Shown here piece by piece: positions 44,698-54,532 of a stretch of DNA of 64,000 nucleotides. The stretch is from contig DYJE01000001.1 in the NCBI GenBank assembly GCA_020723285.1, positions 1 through 64,000 on the forward strand. The letters are read 5' to 3'. The DNA comes from Desulforapulum autotrophicum. Its GTDB lineage: Bacteria; Desulfobacterota; Desulfobacteria; Desulfobacterales; Desulfolunaceae. Each line of letters begins with the position of its first letter. Position 1 is the stretch's first letter. A program made the translations under genes and the position numbers. The notes beneath the pieces were generated by a model. It was not told the DNA's origin, did no database searches, and saw nothing but the letters and a program-made list of their open reading frames with translations.

Positions 44698-45345
44698 TCA
44701 AACAGCATTGCACAATCGAAGAAAATCCTTTTCATGAATTCCGTATGCCGAAGACAGTTCCAGAATCTCGTCAAGACGGAGGTAACACAAGGCCATGACT
44801 GTCCTGAACGTTTCAACCACACCTTTTCCTTGCAGCGCCGAGGCAAAAACAATGGGAATGCCTGATGGCCCCCAGGTTTCAATAATTTTTTCTTCGGATT
44901 CCACAGAGGCCAGATCCCTTTTGTTGAACTGGACCACAAGAGGCAGATTTGAAAAATCGATCCCGAGCCGCCTGCAATTGTTCTCCAGATTCTCAAAACT
45001 TTCGGCGTTGTTTGTCGACTGCCCGGTCTGGGAGTCCGCCACGAAAACAACGCCGTCCGTTCTGGACAAGACCGCTTTACGGGTGGCGTCATGGGCCACC
45101 TGACCCGGTACAGTAAACAGTTTAACAACAACCCTGAACCGGCTGTCCGTGGTTATGGAAAGAGGGAGCAGATCAAAAAAAAGCGTTCTGTCCCCTTTTG
45201 TGTCAAGGCTCATCAATTCGCCTTTTTCCCCGCCGGTCAGCTGATCGTGAAGGCCGATCAGGTTGGTTGTTTTTCCGCTCAGAGCGGGCCCGTAATACAC
45301 GATTTTCACGGTGAGTTTTTTCCCGGACTCACTGATTTCGGCCAT
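44698..45345 (-). CDS. mglA: MglA-like small Ras-type GTPase
   Basis: 215 residues. P-loop GPALSGKT (19-26), switch region with L-D-T-K-G-D-R-T-L-F-F-D-L-L-P, P-G-Q (80-82) in place of the classical DxxG, and guanine motif NKRD (141-144). These are MglA features. In Myxococcus, MglA marks the leading pole and controls pilus and gliding polarity. No mglB (Roadblock) gene is in the window. It sits in an operon with a PilB-type ATPase, so pilus polarity or activation is the likely role. Confidence 0.9.
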   Translation of the reverse strand: MAEISESGKKLTVKIVYYGPALSGKTTNLIGLHDQLTGGEKGELMSLDTKGDRTLFFDLLPLSITTDSRFRVVVKLFTVPGQVAHDATRKAVLSRTDGVVFVADSQTGQSTNNAESFENLENNCRRLGIDFSNLPLVVQFNKRDLASVESEEKIIETWGPSGIPIVFASALQGKGVVETFRTVMALCYLRLDEILELSSAYGIHEKDFLRLCNAV

Positions 45346-45362
45346 ACCCCATCATTCTCCTC

Positions 45363-46223
45363 TTATATAACCTCCGGAATAAAAGTCACAATCACCCCTT
45401 TTCCTGAAAACTGCCCTGACAGCGGGGCGATATAGACAACATACCGTCCGCCCGGCATATCGTATCCCTCAAGGCGTTCTTCGGTGTCACCGGAGATTGA
45501 GGCCCTGACTTTTTCCATCATGGACGGCTCCACATAATCACCCAGATTGTCGCCGATCACGATGTGCTTTCCGTCTCTGAATATGAGATTCGAAACGTTT
45601 CTGTTCTCAAGAACAATGATATTCTCCTCGCTGACACCAAGTATGGGAAACGGGATATTTTCAAGAATGGCCTGTGACAGTTCAAGAGCCTGATTTCTGA
45701 GTACAAGTTCCCGTGTTCTTTTTTCAACCTTGTCTTCAAGCTCATCGTTCAGTTGTTTAAGAATATCGTTTTGGTGGATGACGGTCCGCGTCAGGTGTTC
45801 GTTGGCCTTGATCAGATCGTACTGATCCAGAGCCTTTCGTATCTCAAGTTTCAAATTGTCGTCGTTCCAGGGTTTCAAAAAAAACTTATAGATATGCCCC
45901 CTGTTGATGGACTCGGTGATGGCGTCCACCTCGGTGTAACCCGTGAGGATGATACGGATCACGTCAGGATATCTCTCCTTGATTTCAGCAAGAAACTCGG
46001 TTCCGTTCATTTCAGGCATCCGCTGGTCCGAAATCACGAGATGGACATCATTTTTCGACAAAATTTCAAGCCCTTCCCTTCCGCTTGACGCGGTGAGCAA
46101 CTCGTAATTTTCTTTACGCAGCAGTCTTTTCAATGTCTGGAGGATGTTCACTTCATCATCCACGCAAAGAACGGTGTGGCGTATTGCAGGAAGGGTTCCA
46201 TTGAGATCCTGTCCGTCACTCAT
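45363..46223 (-). CDS. Response regulator with C-terminal PAS-like domain
   Basis: 286 residues from ATG 46223, with GGAG 10 bases upstream; the longer frame to 46265 lies inside the upstream gene. An N-terminal receiver (TVLCVDDEVNIL, phospho-Asp in VISDQRMPEMNG, KPWND end) and a coiled-coil linker precede a PAS-like domain of about 100 residues. It has no DNA-binding or enzymatic output. Its receiver resembles those of the PilB fusion and the HD-GYP protein at 47171. It overlaps the HDOD gene by 8 bp. Confidence 0.87.
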   Translation of the reverse strand: MSDGQDLNGTLPAIRHTVLCVDDEVNILQTLKRLLRKENYELLTASSGREGLEILSKNDVHLVISDQRMPEMNGTEFLAEIKERYPDVIRIILTGYTEVDAITESINRGHIYKFFLKPWNDDNLKLEIRKALDQYDLIKANEHLTRTVIHQNDILKQLNDELEDKVEKRTRELVLRNQALELSQAILENIPFPILGVSEENIIVLENRNVSNLIFRDGKHIVIGDNLGDYVEPSMMEKVRASISGDTEERLEGYDMPGGRYVVYIAPLSGQFSGKGVIVTFIPEVI

Positions 46224-47118
46224 GATGATCATGCTCCTTTGTATGAATGAAAAACTCGCAGGCATCCCGGATCACATCCATGACATCCGGAAACCAGTTC
46301 ACGGATGTCTGGAACAGATGGTCGAGCTTCTTCTCTAAAGATGGGGCGACGCTTGATAACACAGGATCAACTTTTTCCCTGACCGGATTGAAGGACGATG
46401 GAAAATTCCGCCTGACAATGATGTCTCCCAGATGTATCAGGGTCAGAAGCTCCGGGTTTACAGCGTATTTGTTCGGTGTATGATGGTATTTCAATGTATC
46501 ACAGAGAGCAGGCGGCAACTGCCACCGTTTTGCCATGATTTCAGCGATTTTATTATGCCGGAGAGGAATGGTTTCATGTTCAGCCTGATAGATGGAAATC
46601 CTTTTTTCCATGACCTTGTGCATGATTGCAGACAGAATGTCCGGAAAATACCGAGCCATGATGATCAGTCCTATATCGTGAAGAAGTCCTCCCACAAAGC
46701 AGTCATCCGGGTCCTGCATCCGCGCTTTTTCAGAAAGATATCGGCTCGTGATGGCCACGGCCACAGAATGGGTCCAGAAATCCTGAATGTTGAAGTCCAT
46801 GCCGGCGTCATCGATGGTCAGGCTTTCAAAGACGCTGACGGATAAAACCACGTTCCGGACGGAATTAAAACCCAGCCTCACCACAGCCTCCTGCACAGAG
46901 CTCACCCTCGAACGCACTCCGAAAAATGACGAATTCACAAGTTTCAGCAGTTTCGAGACGATCACCTGATCCTTCTCGATGGTTTGACTCAGCCTGTCCA
47001 CCGTGATGCGGTCATTGGCAAGCATTTTATTCACTTCGAATGTGATGACAGGAAGCGTTGGAAGGTCCTTGATCTCGCTGATCTTTTTGATCATGTCATC
47101 GGAACTCAGGATATACAT
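46216..47118 (-). CDS. HDOD-domain protein
   Basis: 300 residues. The HDOD domain covers about residues 12-210 (L-P-T-L-P-V-I-T-F-E-V at the start, LGFNSVRNVVL, then GLLHDIGLIIMA). HDOD proteins resemble HD hydrolases but usually lack catalysis and act as protein-interaction modules in signalling. AAGGA lies before the ATG. It is in the same operon as two catalytic-type HD-GYP proteins and may bind their partners. Confidence 0.88.
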   Translation of the reverse strand: MYILSSDDMIKKISEIKDLPTLPVITFEVNKMLANDRITVDRLSQTIEKDQVIVSKLLKLVNSSFFGVRSRVSSVQEAVVRLGFNSVRNVVLSVSVFESLTIDDAGMDFNIQDFWTHSVAVAITSRYLSEKARMQDPDDCFVGGLLHDIGLIIMARYFPDILSAIMHKVMEKRISIYQAEHETIPLRHNKIAEIMAKRWQLPPALCDTLKYHHTPNKYAVNPELLTLIHLGDIIVRRNFPSSFNPVREKVDPVLSSVAPSLEKKLDHLFQTSVNWFPDVMDVIRDACEFFIHTKEHDHHE

Positions 47119-47170
47119 AGGAAGATCCTTAAAAAAAAATATGGATAATACTCCAGCAGCCGTTACCCGA

Positions 47171-48541
47171 TTATTTCACAAGAATATAAAAAACATCCGA
47201 CACTTCATGGTTTGCTACGATCACGGAGAGTTTATCGATGATGCGCTCTGTCAGTTCGGTTTTGTGGGGAAGGATAAACCGGCCTTTGAGTGAATAAATG
47301 GGCCGAGTCAGAACAAGCCCCGGTTTCAGTTCACTGATCGTCATCTGCCGTTCACGAACCACGGTAATGCCTCTGTCGTTCAAGACATCGAGAAACACTT
47401 TCACCACGTCCGGATCAAACTCCGTAAACACATTTTTTTTAACGAAGATGATCACCGCCTGCCTGATACGATCCTCCTCGGATTCATATTCCGTCATCGT
47501 GGACAGATCGGCGAAAATTTTATCCCTGGTGTTGTCGCCTTTCCTGAACCTGTATGCCGTTGTCATCCGGTCATACGTATCGGCCACGGCAAGAATCCTG
47601 GACCCCAGGGGTATGTCCCGTTCAAAAAGCCCGTCAGGATACCCTTTGCCATCGTAACGTTCGTGATGATGCCGGATAATGCCCCCCACATCGTCAAGCC
47701 TGTTGATAAAGGCCAGAATGCTCTGGCCTTCCACGGGATGCCTTCTGTACAGTTCTTCCTCTTCTTTTGAACTTCTCCGGTTCCAGTGTTTTTCAGTGAG
47801 ATCGCCCGAAAGTCCCAGAGTTCCGATATCGTGAAGTATGGCGGCGATTTCAATCTGTGTTATTTCTTCCTCGGCAAGTTCCATTTTTCTGCCCATGGCC
47901 ACGGCAAGCTCACTGACACGTTTTCCATGTCCCTTGTTAAATGGCGAATGCATTTCCGTCAGCGTTGCCAGAGCACGGACCGTGTTGAAAAAATTCAGCT
48001 CAAGCTCTTTGTTGAGATACTCCAGAGCCTTGTTTTTTTCAGTGATTTCCTTTGCACGTTCTTCGATTTTTCTTTCCATGTCACGGCCGAAATCGTAAAG
48101 CTGCCTGTTCTGTTTTCGGGTCAACGCCAGCAGATTTCGGTTTTCAAGAACAAGATCGTATTGTTCAAGCCCCCATCGGACCTGCAGCATCAGATCGTCA
48201 TCATTCCAGGGTTTGGTCAGATAACGGTGAATTTCTCCCTTGTTCACTGCAGCGACGATGGCGTCCATTTCAGAATAACCGGTCAACAGGAAACGCATGG
48301 CATCCGGGCAGATCACCCTTGCTTTTTCAAGGAAAGCAGCCCCGTTCATTCCAGGCATTTTCTGATCGGAAACGATGAGGGATATGGAATGCTCTTTTTT
48401 TTCAAGAACCGAAAGAGCCTCCGCGCCTCCCTGTGCGGTCAAAACCGTTAAACCGCTTTTTCGGAACAAACGCACAAGGGATTTCAGGATGGACTCTTCA
48501 TCGTCTACAAACAGAACCGTATGTTTCGCCATTTCAATCAT
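47171..48541 (-). CDS. REC-HD-GYP protein with altered HD motif
   Basis: 456 residues from ATG 48541, with GGA 7 bases upstream; a second ATG at 48532 is also possible. The receiver has VLFVDDEESIL, Asp in LIVSDQKMPGMNG and KPWND. A coiled coil precedes the HD-GYP domain with HDIGT, HHHERYDGKGYPDGL and VADTYDRM. The usual HDxGK lysine is Thr, while the metal-binding His/Asp and the GYP motif remain. Cyclic di-GMP hydrolysis is possible but may be altered. Its start overlaps the end of the next upstream HD-GYP gene by 8 bp. Confidence 0.88.
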   Translation of the reverse strand: MIEMAKHTVLFVDDEESILKSLVRLFRKSGLTVLTAQGGAEALSVLEKKEHSISLIVSDQKMPGMNGAAFLEKARVICPDAMRFLLTGYSEMDAIVAAVNKGEIHRYLTKPWNDDDLMLQVRWGLEQYDLVLENRNLLALTRKQNRQLYDFGRDMERKIEERAKEITEKNKALEYLNKELELNFFNTVRALATLTEMHSPFNKGHGKRVSELAVAMGRKMELAEEEITQIEIAAILHDIGTLGLSGDLTEKHWNRRSSKEEEELYRRHPVEGQSILAFINRLDDVGGIIRHHHERYDGKGYPDGLFERDIPLGSRILAVADTYDRMTTAYRFRKGDNTRDKIFADLSTMTEYESEEDRIRQAVIIFVKKNVFTEFDPDVVKVFLDVLNDRGITVVRERQMTISELKPGLVLTRPIYSLKGRFILPHKTELTERIIDKLSVIVANHEVSDVFYILVK

Positions 48542-49640
48542 GGCTGAATCCATTTTCAGTGTGATGTTTCTTGCCCATAAGACCAGCGTCACCGCGACTT
48601 TCTTCAAGAACGTTGAAAAAAGCGGTCAGGATGTCCGGATCAAATTTTTTCCCGGATAGTTTTGCCATTTCCTCCATGGTTCTGGCCATATCCCAGGCTT
48701 CCTTGTAAGGCCTTTTACTCGTCAGGGCGTCATAAACGTCGGCCACGGCGACGATTCTGGCAGATACAGGAATCTGTTTTCCCGACAGTCCGTCAGGGTA
48801 ACCGGACCCGTCCCAGTTTTCATGGTGCCACCTCGCGATTTCCCTGGCGATGGCGTAATATTTCTTTTTTCCGAGAATCTTTTCACCGGCAAGGGTATGT
48901 GCCCGCATAATGATCCACTCTTCATCATCCAGCGCTCCGGGTTTATTGAGAATTTTGTCCGGAATATGAATTTTTCCCACATCGTGAATCACACTGAAAA
49001 GACTGATGGTTTCGGACAACGAATCGGACAGCTTCAATTCACGGCATATGGCATAGGAGACCTTTTGTATGCGGAGCAGGTGATCGCCGGTTTCCTTGTC
49101 TTTTTCTTCAGCTGCGGTGGCGAGCATCATGACCCCTTCACGCAGCGCGTCTTCCAGCATTTCCGTTCGTTGACGGACTTTGATTTCAAGTTCCTCATTT
49201 AACATGCTGAGTTCTTTGTTCTTGTCCTGGATCAGCATCTGATAATGTTTATTTTCAGCCATAAGGTTGTAATAATCAAAGGCATTCCGCAAGATAGCCC
49301 TGATTTCCTGGGCAGGCCAGGGCTTGATCAGATACCCGAACAGGCGGTGTTGATTGATGGCTTTGAGGGTGGTGTCCATGGTCGCCTGTCCGGTATGAAG
49401 AATCTTGACAATATGATCATACGTGCCTGCCATACGCTCAAACAAGGCCAGTCCGTCCATACCGGGCATGCTGAAGTCAGACACCACCACGGCGATATCG
49501 TTTTCAGACAGCACCCTCAGCCCTTCTTCGCCGGAACCCGCGGTAAAAATCGTATAACCTTCTTTTTTTAGAAGGCTTTTCATCACAGTGACAGCTTCGG
49601 CCTCATCGTCGATCAACAGCAGATTGGTGTTTCTTTCCAT
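48534..49640 (-). CDS. REC-HD-GYP cyclic di-GMP phosphodiesterase
   Basis: 368 residues from ATG 49640, with GGGAGAG 7-9 bases upstream; an ATG at 49694 overlaps the preceding stop and may be used instead. A receiver has D55 (VVVSDFSMPG) and a KPW end. A coiled coil precedes a complete HD-GYP domain: HDVGKI, HHENWDGSGYPDGL and VADVYDAL. It should degrade cyclic di-GMP when its receiver is phosphorylated. In this operon it may tune cyclic di-GMP around the MshEN-type PilB. Confidence 0.9.
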   Translation of the reverse strand: MERNTNLLLIDDEAEAVTVMKSLLKKEGYTIFTAGSGEEGLRVLSENDIAVVVSDFSMPGMDGLALFERMAGTYDHIVKILHTGQATMDTTLKAINQHRLFGYLIKPWPAQEIRAILRNAFDYYNLMAENKHYQMLIQDKNKELSMLNEELEIKVRQRTEMLEDALREGVMMLATAAEEKDKETGDHLLRIQKVSYAICRELKLSDSLSETISLFSVIHDVGKIHIPDKILNKPGALDDEEWIIMRAHTLAGEKILGKKKYYAIAREIARWHHENWDGSGYPDGLSGKQIPVSARIVAVADVYDALTSKRPYKEAWDMARTMEEMAKLSGKKFDPDILTAFFNVLEESRGDAGLMGKKHHTENGFSHD

Positions 49641-49690
49641 ATGATTTTCTCTCCCGGAATACGATTCATCCATTGTAATCAAAGGCGACA

Positions 49691-50917
49691 TCATTCCATT
49701 TTCCTGACAGGCAGAACGATGGTGAATTCAGTCCCTGTTCCTGGTTCGCTCCAGAACTCGATGCTTCCCTTATGTTTTTTGATAATGTTATAAACCACAT
49801 TCATTCCCAGGCCTGTTCCTTTTCCCACCTCTTTTGTCGTAAAAAATGGATCGTATATCCTTGACTGATTCTTTTTCTCTATACCGCACCCGTTATCCCT
49901 GATGCGGATTCGAATTCCGGAAGGAACGAAATCCGTGGTTATGACAATTTCTCCCATGGGATTTTGAATGGCCTGGGCTGAATTCAGCAGCATGTTCATA
50001 AAAACCTGATTCAACTGCTGGGGATAACACACAAGCTCCGGCAGAACGCCGAATTCTTTTTTCACCACCGCCTTGTATTTTATTTCATTCCAGATCACGT
50101 TGAGTGTGGATTCGATGCAGACGTTGATGTCTGCCTCCTGCATGGTTTCTTCACCGGGATGTGCGAAATCTTTGAGATCCATCACGATTTTCTTGATCCG
50201 TTCAAGACCTTCCCCGGACTCTTTCATAAGATCGTCGATGTCTTTTATCACATAATCCAGATCGATAGCCTTTTCATAGGCCTTTATGTCCTCGATTTCG
50301 ACCATTACATCTTTTCCGCAATCCTGCGGCGTTTTCTTCTTAATCATTTCGGACAGATTTCTGTACCTGGCAATCAATCCATGGATATCTTTATGGTATT
50401 CAGCCAGGGATTTCAGATTGCTGCTGACAAAACCCGTGGGATTGTTGATCTCATGGGCCACTCCTGCTGCAAGCTGCCCCACGGAAGCCATTTTTTCAGA
50501 TTGAAGAAGCTGGGTGCTGGCCTTCTTGTATTGGTCTTCAAGCTTGATGATTCGAAGCCCGGTCCTGATCCTTGCCCGGAGTTCTCCCACATTGAGGGGT
50601 TTTACCAGAAAATCATCGGCGCCGGCCTTCAACCCTTCGATGGTGTCCTCCTTTTCGCCGCGTGACGTGATCAGTATGATGTATGTATACGAATCGACAT
50701 CATTTTTTCTTATTTTGTGACACAGATCAATGCCTGACAAACCCGGCATTTCCCAGTCCGTCACAACAATCCGGGCACCTGAAGCCCTGAAAAGATTCCA
50801 GGCTTCATTCCCGTTTTCTGCGATAAGGATATTGAAATCAAGATCCGATAGAAGTTTCAGAACAAGCTTTCTCGCCACAATATCGTCATCAGCAAATATG
50901 ATTTTAATGTTTTCCAT
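49691..50917 (-). CDS. REC-histidine kinase (second gene of operon)
   Basis: 408 residues. An N-terminal receiver has D54 (VVTDWEMPG) and ends KPL. HisKA has H155 ([13 protein letters not shown]). The HATPase has DNGCGI and GTGLGM. There is no membrane segment. Sequence and order match the kinase encoded next upstream (50959), so the two are tandem paralogues. GGGAAG lies 7 bases before the ATG. Its stop overlaps the alternative start of the HD-GYP gene. Confidence 0.9.
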   Translation of the reverse strand: MENIKIIFADDDIVARKLVLKLLSDLDFNILIAENGNEAWNLFRASGARIVVTDWEMPGLSGIDLCHKIRKNDVDSYTYIILITSRGEKEDTIEGLKAGADDFLVKPLNVGELRARIRTGLRIIKLEDQYKKASTQLLQSEKMASVGQLAAGVAHEINNPTGFVSSNLKSLAEYHKDIHGLIARYRNLSEMIKKKTPQDCGKDVMVEIEDIKAYEKAIDLDYVIKDIDDLMKESGEGLERIKKIVMDLKDFAHPGEETMQEADINVCIESTLNVIWNEIKYKAVVKKEFGVLPELVCYPQQLNQVFMNMLLNSAQAIQNPMGEIVITTDFVPSGIRIRIRDNGCGIEKKNQSRIYDPFFTTKEVGKGTGLGMNVVYNIIKKHKGSIEFWSEPGTGTEFTIVLPVRKME

Positions 50918-50958
50918 ATCTTCCCCGATGCTCGTTCATATCCAAGATGCTTGATTTG

Positions 50959-52215
50959 TCAAACCGGAAGAATGATGGTAAACGACGTGCCCACGCCCAC
51001 CGTACTTTCAACAGTTATGGTTCCGTTATGTTTTTCAATGATATTGTAAGCCACATGCATACCAAGTCCCGTTCCCTTGCCCACATCCTTGGTCGTGAAA
51101 AACGGTTCGAAGATCCTGGAGAGGTTTTTTTCAGGAATACCCACTCCGGTATCTTTTATCGTCACTTCAACATGATTTCTCAAGTTTCTGGTGATTATAT
51201 TTACACAGCCTTTTTTTTCGATGGCATGTGCCGCATTGACGAGAATGTTCGCGAACACCTGGCTGAGCTGTTGAGGATAGCAAGGGATATCGGGGAGTGT
51301 TTCGTAATCTTTCTTCACAGTGACTTTGTATTTCAATTCATTCCATACGACGTTCAGCGTCATGTCGATATTGGCATTGATATCTGTAAACACGGGTTTG
51401 TCATCGCCGGGATGGGCGAACACTTTCAGATCGTGCACAATTTTTTTTATTCGTCCGACACCTTCCTCGCTCTCCGAGATCAGGCTCCGGATATCGTTGA
51501 GGATATAATCGATATCCACGGCTTCTTCGAGATCACGTGCTGCATCTGTGGAAGGTTTTAACATGCCAACGTTTTCACATTCCTTACGCAGATTTCTGTA
51601 AGACGTAATGATGTTCAGGATTTCATCGACATATCCCCGCAAGATATTGAGATTACTGCCTACAAACCCCGTGGGGTTGTTGATTTCATGGGCGACTCCG
51701 GCGGCAATCTGACCGATGGCCGCCATTTTCTCCAGCTGAAACAGATGGCGCTGGGTTTTTTCAAGTTCTTTGGTCTGCTCAAAAATCTTCTGTTTTAATT
51801 TTTCCTGATAAAGCCTGTTTTCATTTTCGAGCCTTTGTTTCTCGTCATTCAAATGTTTTACATCCAGAGCCTGCTTGATCGATCGAGCAACCGACTCGGG
51901 CTTGAGAGGTTTTTCCAGGTAATCGAAGGCCCCCAGATGCAACGCCTTTTTTGCCGACTCCAGACTCGGGTCACCTGTGATCATGATAACCGGAAGGTCT
52001 TTGAATTTTTTTTTAATTTTTCTAAGAAGGTCTATTCCGCTCAGTCCCTTGAGATGAATATCGAGAACAACGGTGGAGATTGGAATTCTGTCGATCAAAC
52101 CCATGACTTCATCGACGCGGTCCGTGCAGTGAACCTTACAGGTATCAGGATCTAATAGAGCTTGAAACAAGCGGCATATCAATTTTTCGTCGTCGACAAC
52201 GAGGATCTCCGGCAT
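50959..52215 (-). CDS. REC-histidine kinase (first gene of operon)
   Basis: 418 residues. A receiver has D52 ([12 protein letters not shown]) and ends KPL. A coiled coil covers 125-165. HisKA has H176 ([13 protein letters not shown]). The HATPase has DTGVGI and GTGLGM. It is cytosolic. AAGGAG lies 7 bases before the ATG, and no gene precedes it on this strand, so it probably heads the nine-gene operon running to 40854. The receiver at the input end suggests phosphotransfer from another kinase into this one. Confidence 0.9.
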   Translation of the reverse strand: MPEILVVDDEKLICRLFQALLDPDTCKVHCTDRVDEVMGLIDRIPISTVVLDIHLKGLSGIDLLRKIKKKFKDLPVIMITGDPSLESAKKALHLGAFDYLEKPLKPESVARSIKQALDVKHLNDEKQRLENENRLYQEKLKQKIFEQTKELEKTQRHLFQLEKMAAIGQIAAGVAHEINNPTGFVGSNLNILRGYVDEILNIITSYRNLRKECENVGMLKPSTDAARDLEEAVDIDYILNDIRSLISESEEGVGRIKKIVHDLKVFAHPGDDKPVFTDINANIDMTLNVVWNELKYKVTVKKDYETLPDIPCYPQQLSQVFANILVNAAHAIEKKGCVNIITRNLRNHVEVTIKDTGVGIPEKNLSRIFEPFFTTKDVGKGTGLGMHVAYNIIEKHNGTITVESTVGVGTSFTIILPV

Positions 52216-52546
52216 AGTCTCTCCTTATGTTTTGGCTTTGGGCCATTGAACCGGGAATCGCGATGTTAATGGTCAAGACTGTTAAAATGAATCAAATCAA
52301 ATGAATCGCAACTGCAATTGAGGATATTGAATCTGGTGTGTTTTTTAATAAAATTTAACACAGCAAGGATAAGAAGGAAAGGATTGAAACTGCGCCGTTC
52401 AAGAAGATCCTTAAAAGGTCAGTCCTTTGACTTCACGTTTCTTTCTGCCTGTCATTGTACTTGACACTCAAAAAAGCTTCCGTGTATAGACGGATCATAA
52501 TTTTCCAGCAGGTCAATTTTCGAATCATTCAACAAGGACACATGCC
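52216..52546. other. 331-bp divergent intergenic region
   Basis: It lies between the pilus-control operon (minus) and the radical-SAM gene (plus). A good plus-strand promoter is at 52463-52492. On the minus strand I find only weak -35/-10 matches for the operon. No gene or strong terminator is visible. Confidence 0.55.
52463..52492 (+). promoter_or_regulatory. Sigma-70-type promoter of the radical-SAM gene
   Basis: TTGACA (52463-52468), 18 bases, TATAGA (52487-52492), the same hexamers and spacing as the promoter at 6517. The ATG follows about 55 bp downstream. Confidence 0.55.
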
Positions 52547-54532
52547 ATGAACCAGACGCCCAAGCTGGTGAACAACCTGACATTCGTGCTTCACGCTGTT
52601 TGGGGGAAACCCCTTCTTGCGCTCAGGGCATTCCGCTTTTTTCTTCTTAAGGCAGCAGGCAGAAAACCTGTAAGGGGCATGGATATCGCCGTGTCTTACG
52701 ACTGCAATCTGGCTTGCCCCCACTGCAACGTGGCTTTTCAGAAATCACCCTCGCGAAGGGAAATGACGGACCGGGATATCATCAGGGCCATCGGTGAACT
52801 CAAAAATCAGGGCGGATTCTACGTGACATTCACCGGCGGCGAAATCCTGCTTAAAACAGACCGCCTGAAAACCATTATCGACGCTTCCGGAAAAAACTCC
52901 ATGCTGTACCAGGTCCAGACCAACGGCATCCTCCTTGACGACATCATGTGCCGGACGCTTAAATCCATGGGTATCGACAACATCCAGATCAGTTTCGACA
53001 CCTTTCACGAAACCGATTCCTGGCCGAAGGTTCTTGCCCTGAAACTCCGCCAGCTCCGCATGGTCCGGAAACACGGCATGGACGTTTTTTTCACATGGCT
53101 GGCGTCACATCCTTCACTTGCCGGCCATGAAATCCGGGACATCATCCGTTTTTCAAAAACCCACAAGGTCAAAATCGGCCTCAACTTCGCCGTGCCCCAA
53201 GGGCGGTGGAAAAATAACAGGACCATGCTGCTGTCCCCAAAGGACAGCCTCGCCCTGCGCCGGATATCACGATCCAATCCCTATCTTTATATCGATCTCC
53301 AAAACAACCTGATGAACTACGGCTGCCCGGCGTTTTCGGAACGTTTTCACATCAATGCCTACGGGGATGTCCAGCCCTGCACGTTTTTCCAGATCTCTTT
53401 CGGAAACTTCCGAACGGAAAACCTTGTAAATATCCTTAAAAAAGGGCGGGAGAACGCATTGTTCGCGGGTTATCCCGATCATTGCCCCCCGGCGGAAAAC
53501 CGCGAATACATCGAAAAATGGTATTCCCGATGCTGGTCACGGTTCCCGGTCCCCGCAGATGAATTTTTTGATACCTCAAACGCCCCGGCCTGCGCGGTGT
53601 GCGGAGCTTCTGTCACCCGTCCGTTTCTGTCCGGTTTGAAGGAAGTTGAATACGGTACTGACTGGCAGGGAGTCATCATGGCCTGCCCTGCCTGCGGCCT
53701 GATTCAACAGACGCCCATGCTGTCAGTAACGGACGCCCTCGCAGAATACCCCGTAGAATACATCCACTACAACCCGTCAACCACCAGCCTCAAATCATGG
53801 CTTATGAAAATATACATGGGCCGTACCGTGCGTCTTCTGAAAAAACTGAACGTCGGAAAAGGGGCAAGGCTTCTGGATATCGGTTGCGGAGCCGGTGAAA
53901 AACTGGCAATCCTCAGAGACAGCCTCAGCCTCGATGTCCTGGGTGTGGAGCCACACCCCCAGGCTGCAGATAAAGCAAGAACCCTTTTCGGACTTCAGGT
54001 GGCGGATGGTTTTTTTTCATCAGCGGACTACACCGAAAACAGTTTTGATGTGGTACGAATCAACCATGTGATCGAGCATGTTCCGGATCCTGTGGGTCTT
54101 TTGGACGATATTCACCGCGTTCTCAAGCCGGGCGGAGTTCTGGTGGGCGAAACGGAAAACATCGACTGCCCGAGTTTCAGGATTTTCGGCAGGTACTGGG
54201 CCCTTCTCCATCTGCCCTATCATCTGGTTCTGTTTACGGAAAAAACACTGACCGAGACATTCAACCGCAGCCGTTTCAAATCGGTTCATGTGGAAAGCAC
54301 CGGCGACGCTCCGGCCTGGTCCCTGTCTTTGCAGAATTTTTTACGGCGTAACCTGCCGAAAGACCGGAGAAACTCATCCCGGATGAAAGGCTATATCCCC
54401 CTCACCCTGGCATCGGTCTCTCTGTCCGCCCTTGAAACCCGGCTGTCCGGAGGTCCCGTTCTTGTTTTTCACGCCATCAAAACACCAGACCCAGCGAAGA
54501 AAGCTCACATGACGCTGGGGAATATGGTTTGA
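52547..54532 (+). CDS. Radical-SAM protein fused to zinc-ribbon methyltransferase
   Basis: 661 residues. A radical-SAM domain (about 45-310) has C53-x3-C57-x2-C60 and TFTGGEIL, with a SPASM-like tail (Y-G-D-V-Q-P-C-T-F). A zinc-ribbon block (C-A-V-C about 350, C-P-A-C about 378) leads into a class I methyltransferase (about 430-590) with the SAM loop LLDIGCGAGE, V-E-P-H-P and I-E-H-V. The two halves are usually separate proteins, so this is a two-step modification enzyme on one chain; the substrate is unknown. Its end overlaps the convergent mutY by 28 bp. Confidence 0.88.
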   Translation: MNQTPKLVNNLTFVLHAVWGKPLLALRAFRFFLLKAAGRKPVRGMDIAVSYDCNLACPHCNVAFQKSPSRREMTDRDIIRAIGELKNQGGFYVTFTGGEILLKTDRLKTIIDASGKNSMLYQVQTNGILLDDIMCRTLKSMGIDNIQISFDTFHETDSWPKVLALKLRQLRMVRKHGMDVFFTWLASHPSLAGHEIRDIIRFSKTHKVKIGLNFAVPQGRWKNNRTMLLSPKDSLALRRISRSNPYLYIDLQNNLMNYGCPAFSERFHINAYGDVQPCTFFQISFGNFRTENLVNILKKGRENALFAGYPDHCPPAENREYIEKWYSRCWSRFPVPADEFFDTSNAPACAVCGASVTRPFLSGLKEVEYGTDWQGVIMACPACGLIQQTPMLSVTDALAEYPVEYIHYNPSTTSLKSWLMKIYMGRTVRLLKKLNVGKGARLLDIGCGAGEKLAILRDSLSLDVLGVEPHPQAADKARTLFGLQVADGFFSSADYTENSFDVVRINHVIEHVPDPVGLLDDIHRVLKPGGVLVGETENIDCPSFRIFGRYWALLHLPYHLVLFTEKTLTETFNRSRFKSVHVESTGDAPAWSLSLQNFLRRNLPKDRRNSSRMKGYIPLTLASVSLSALETRLSGGPVLVFHAIKTPDPAKKAHMTLGNMV

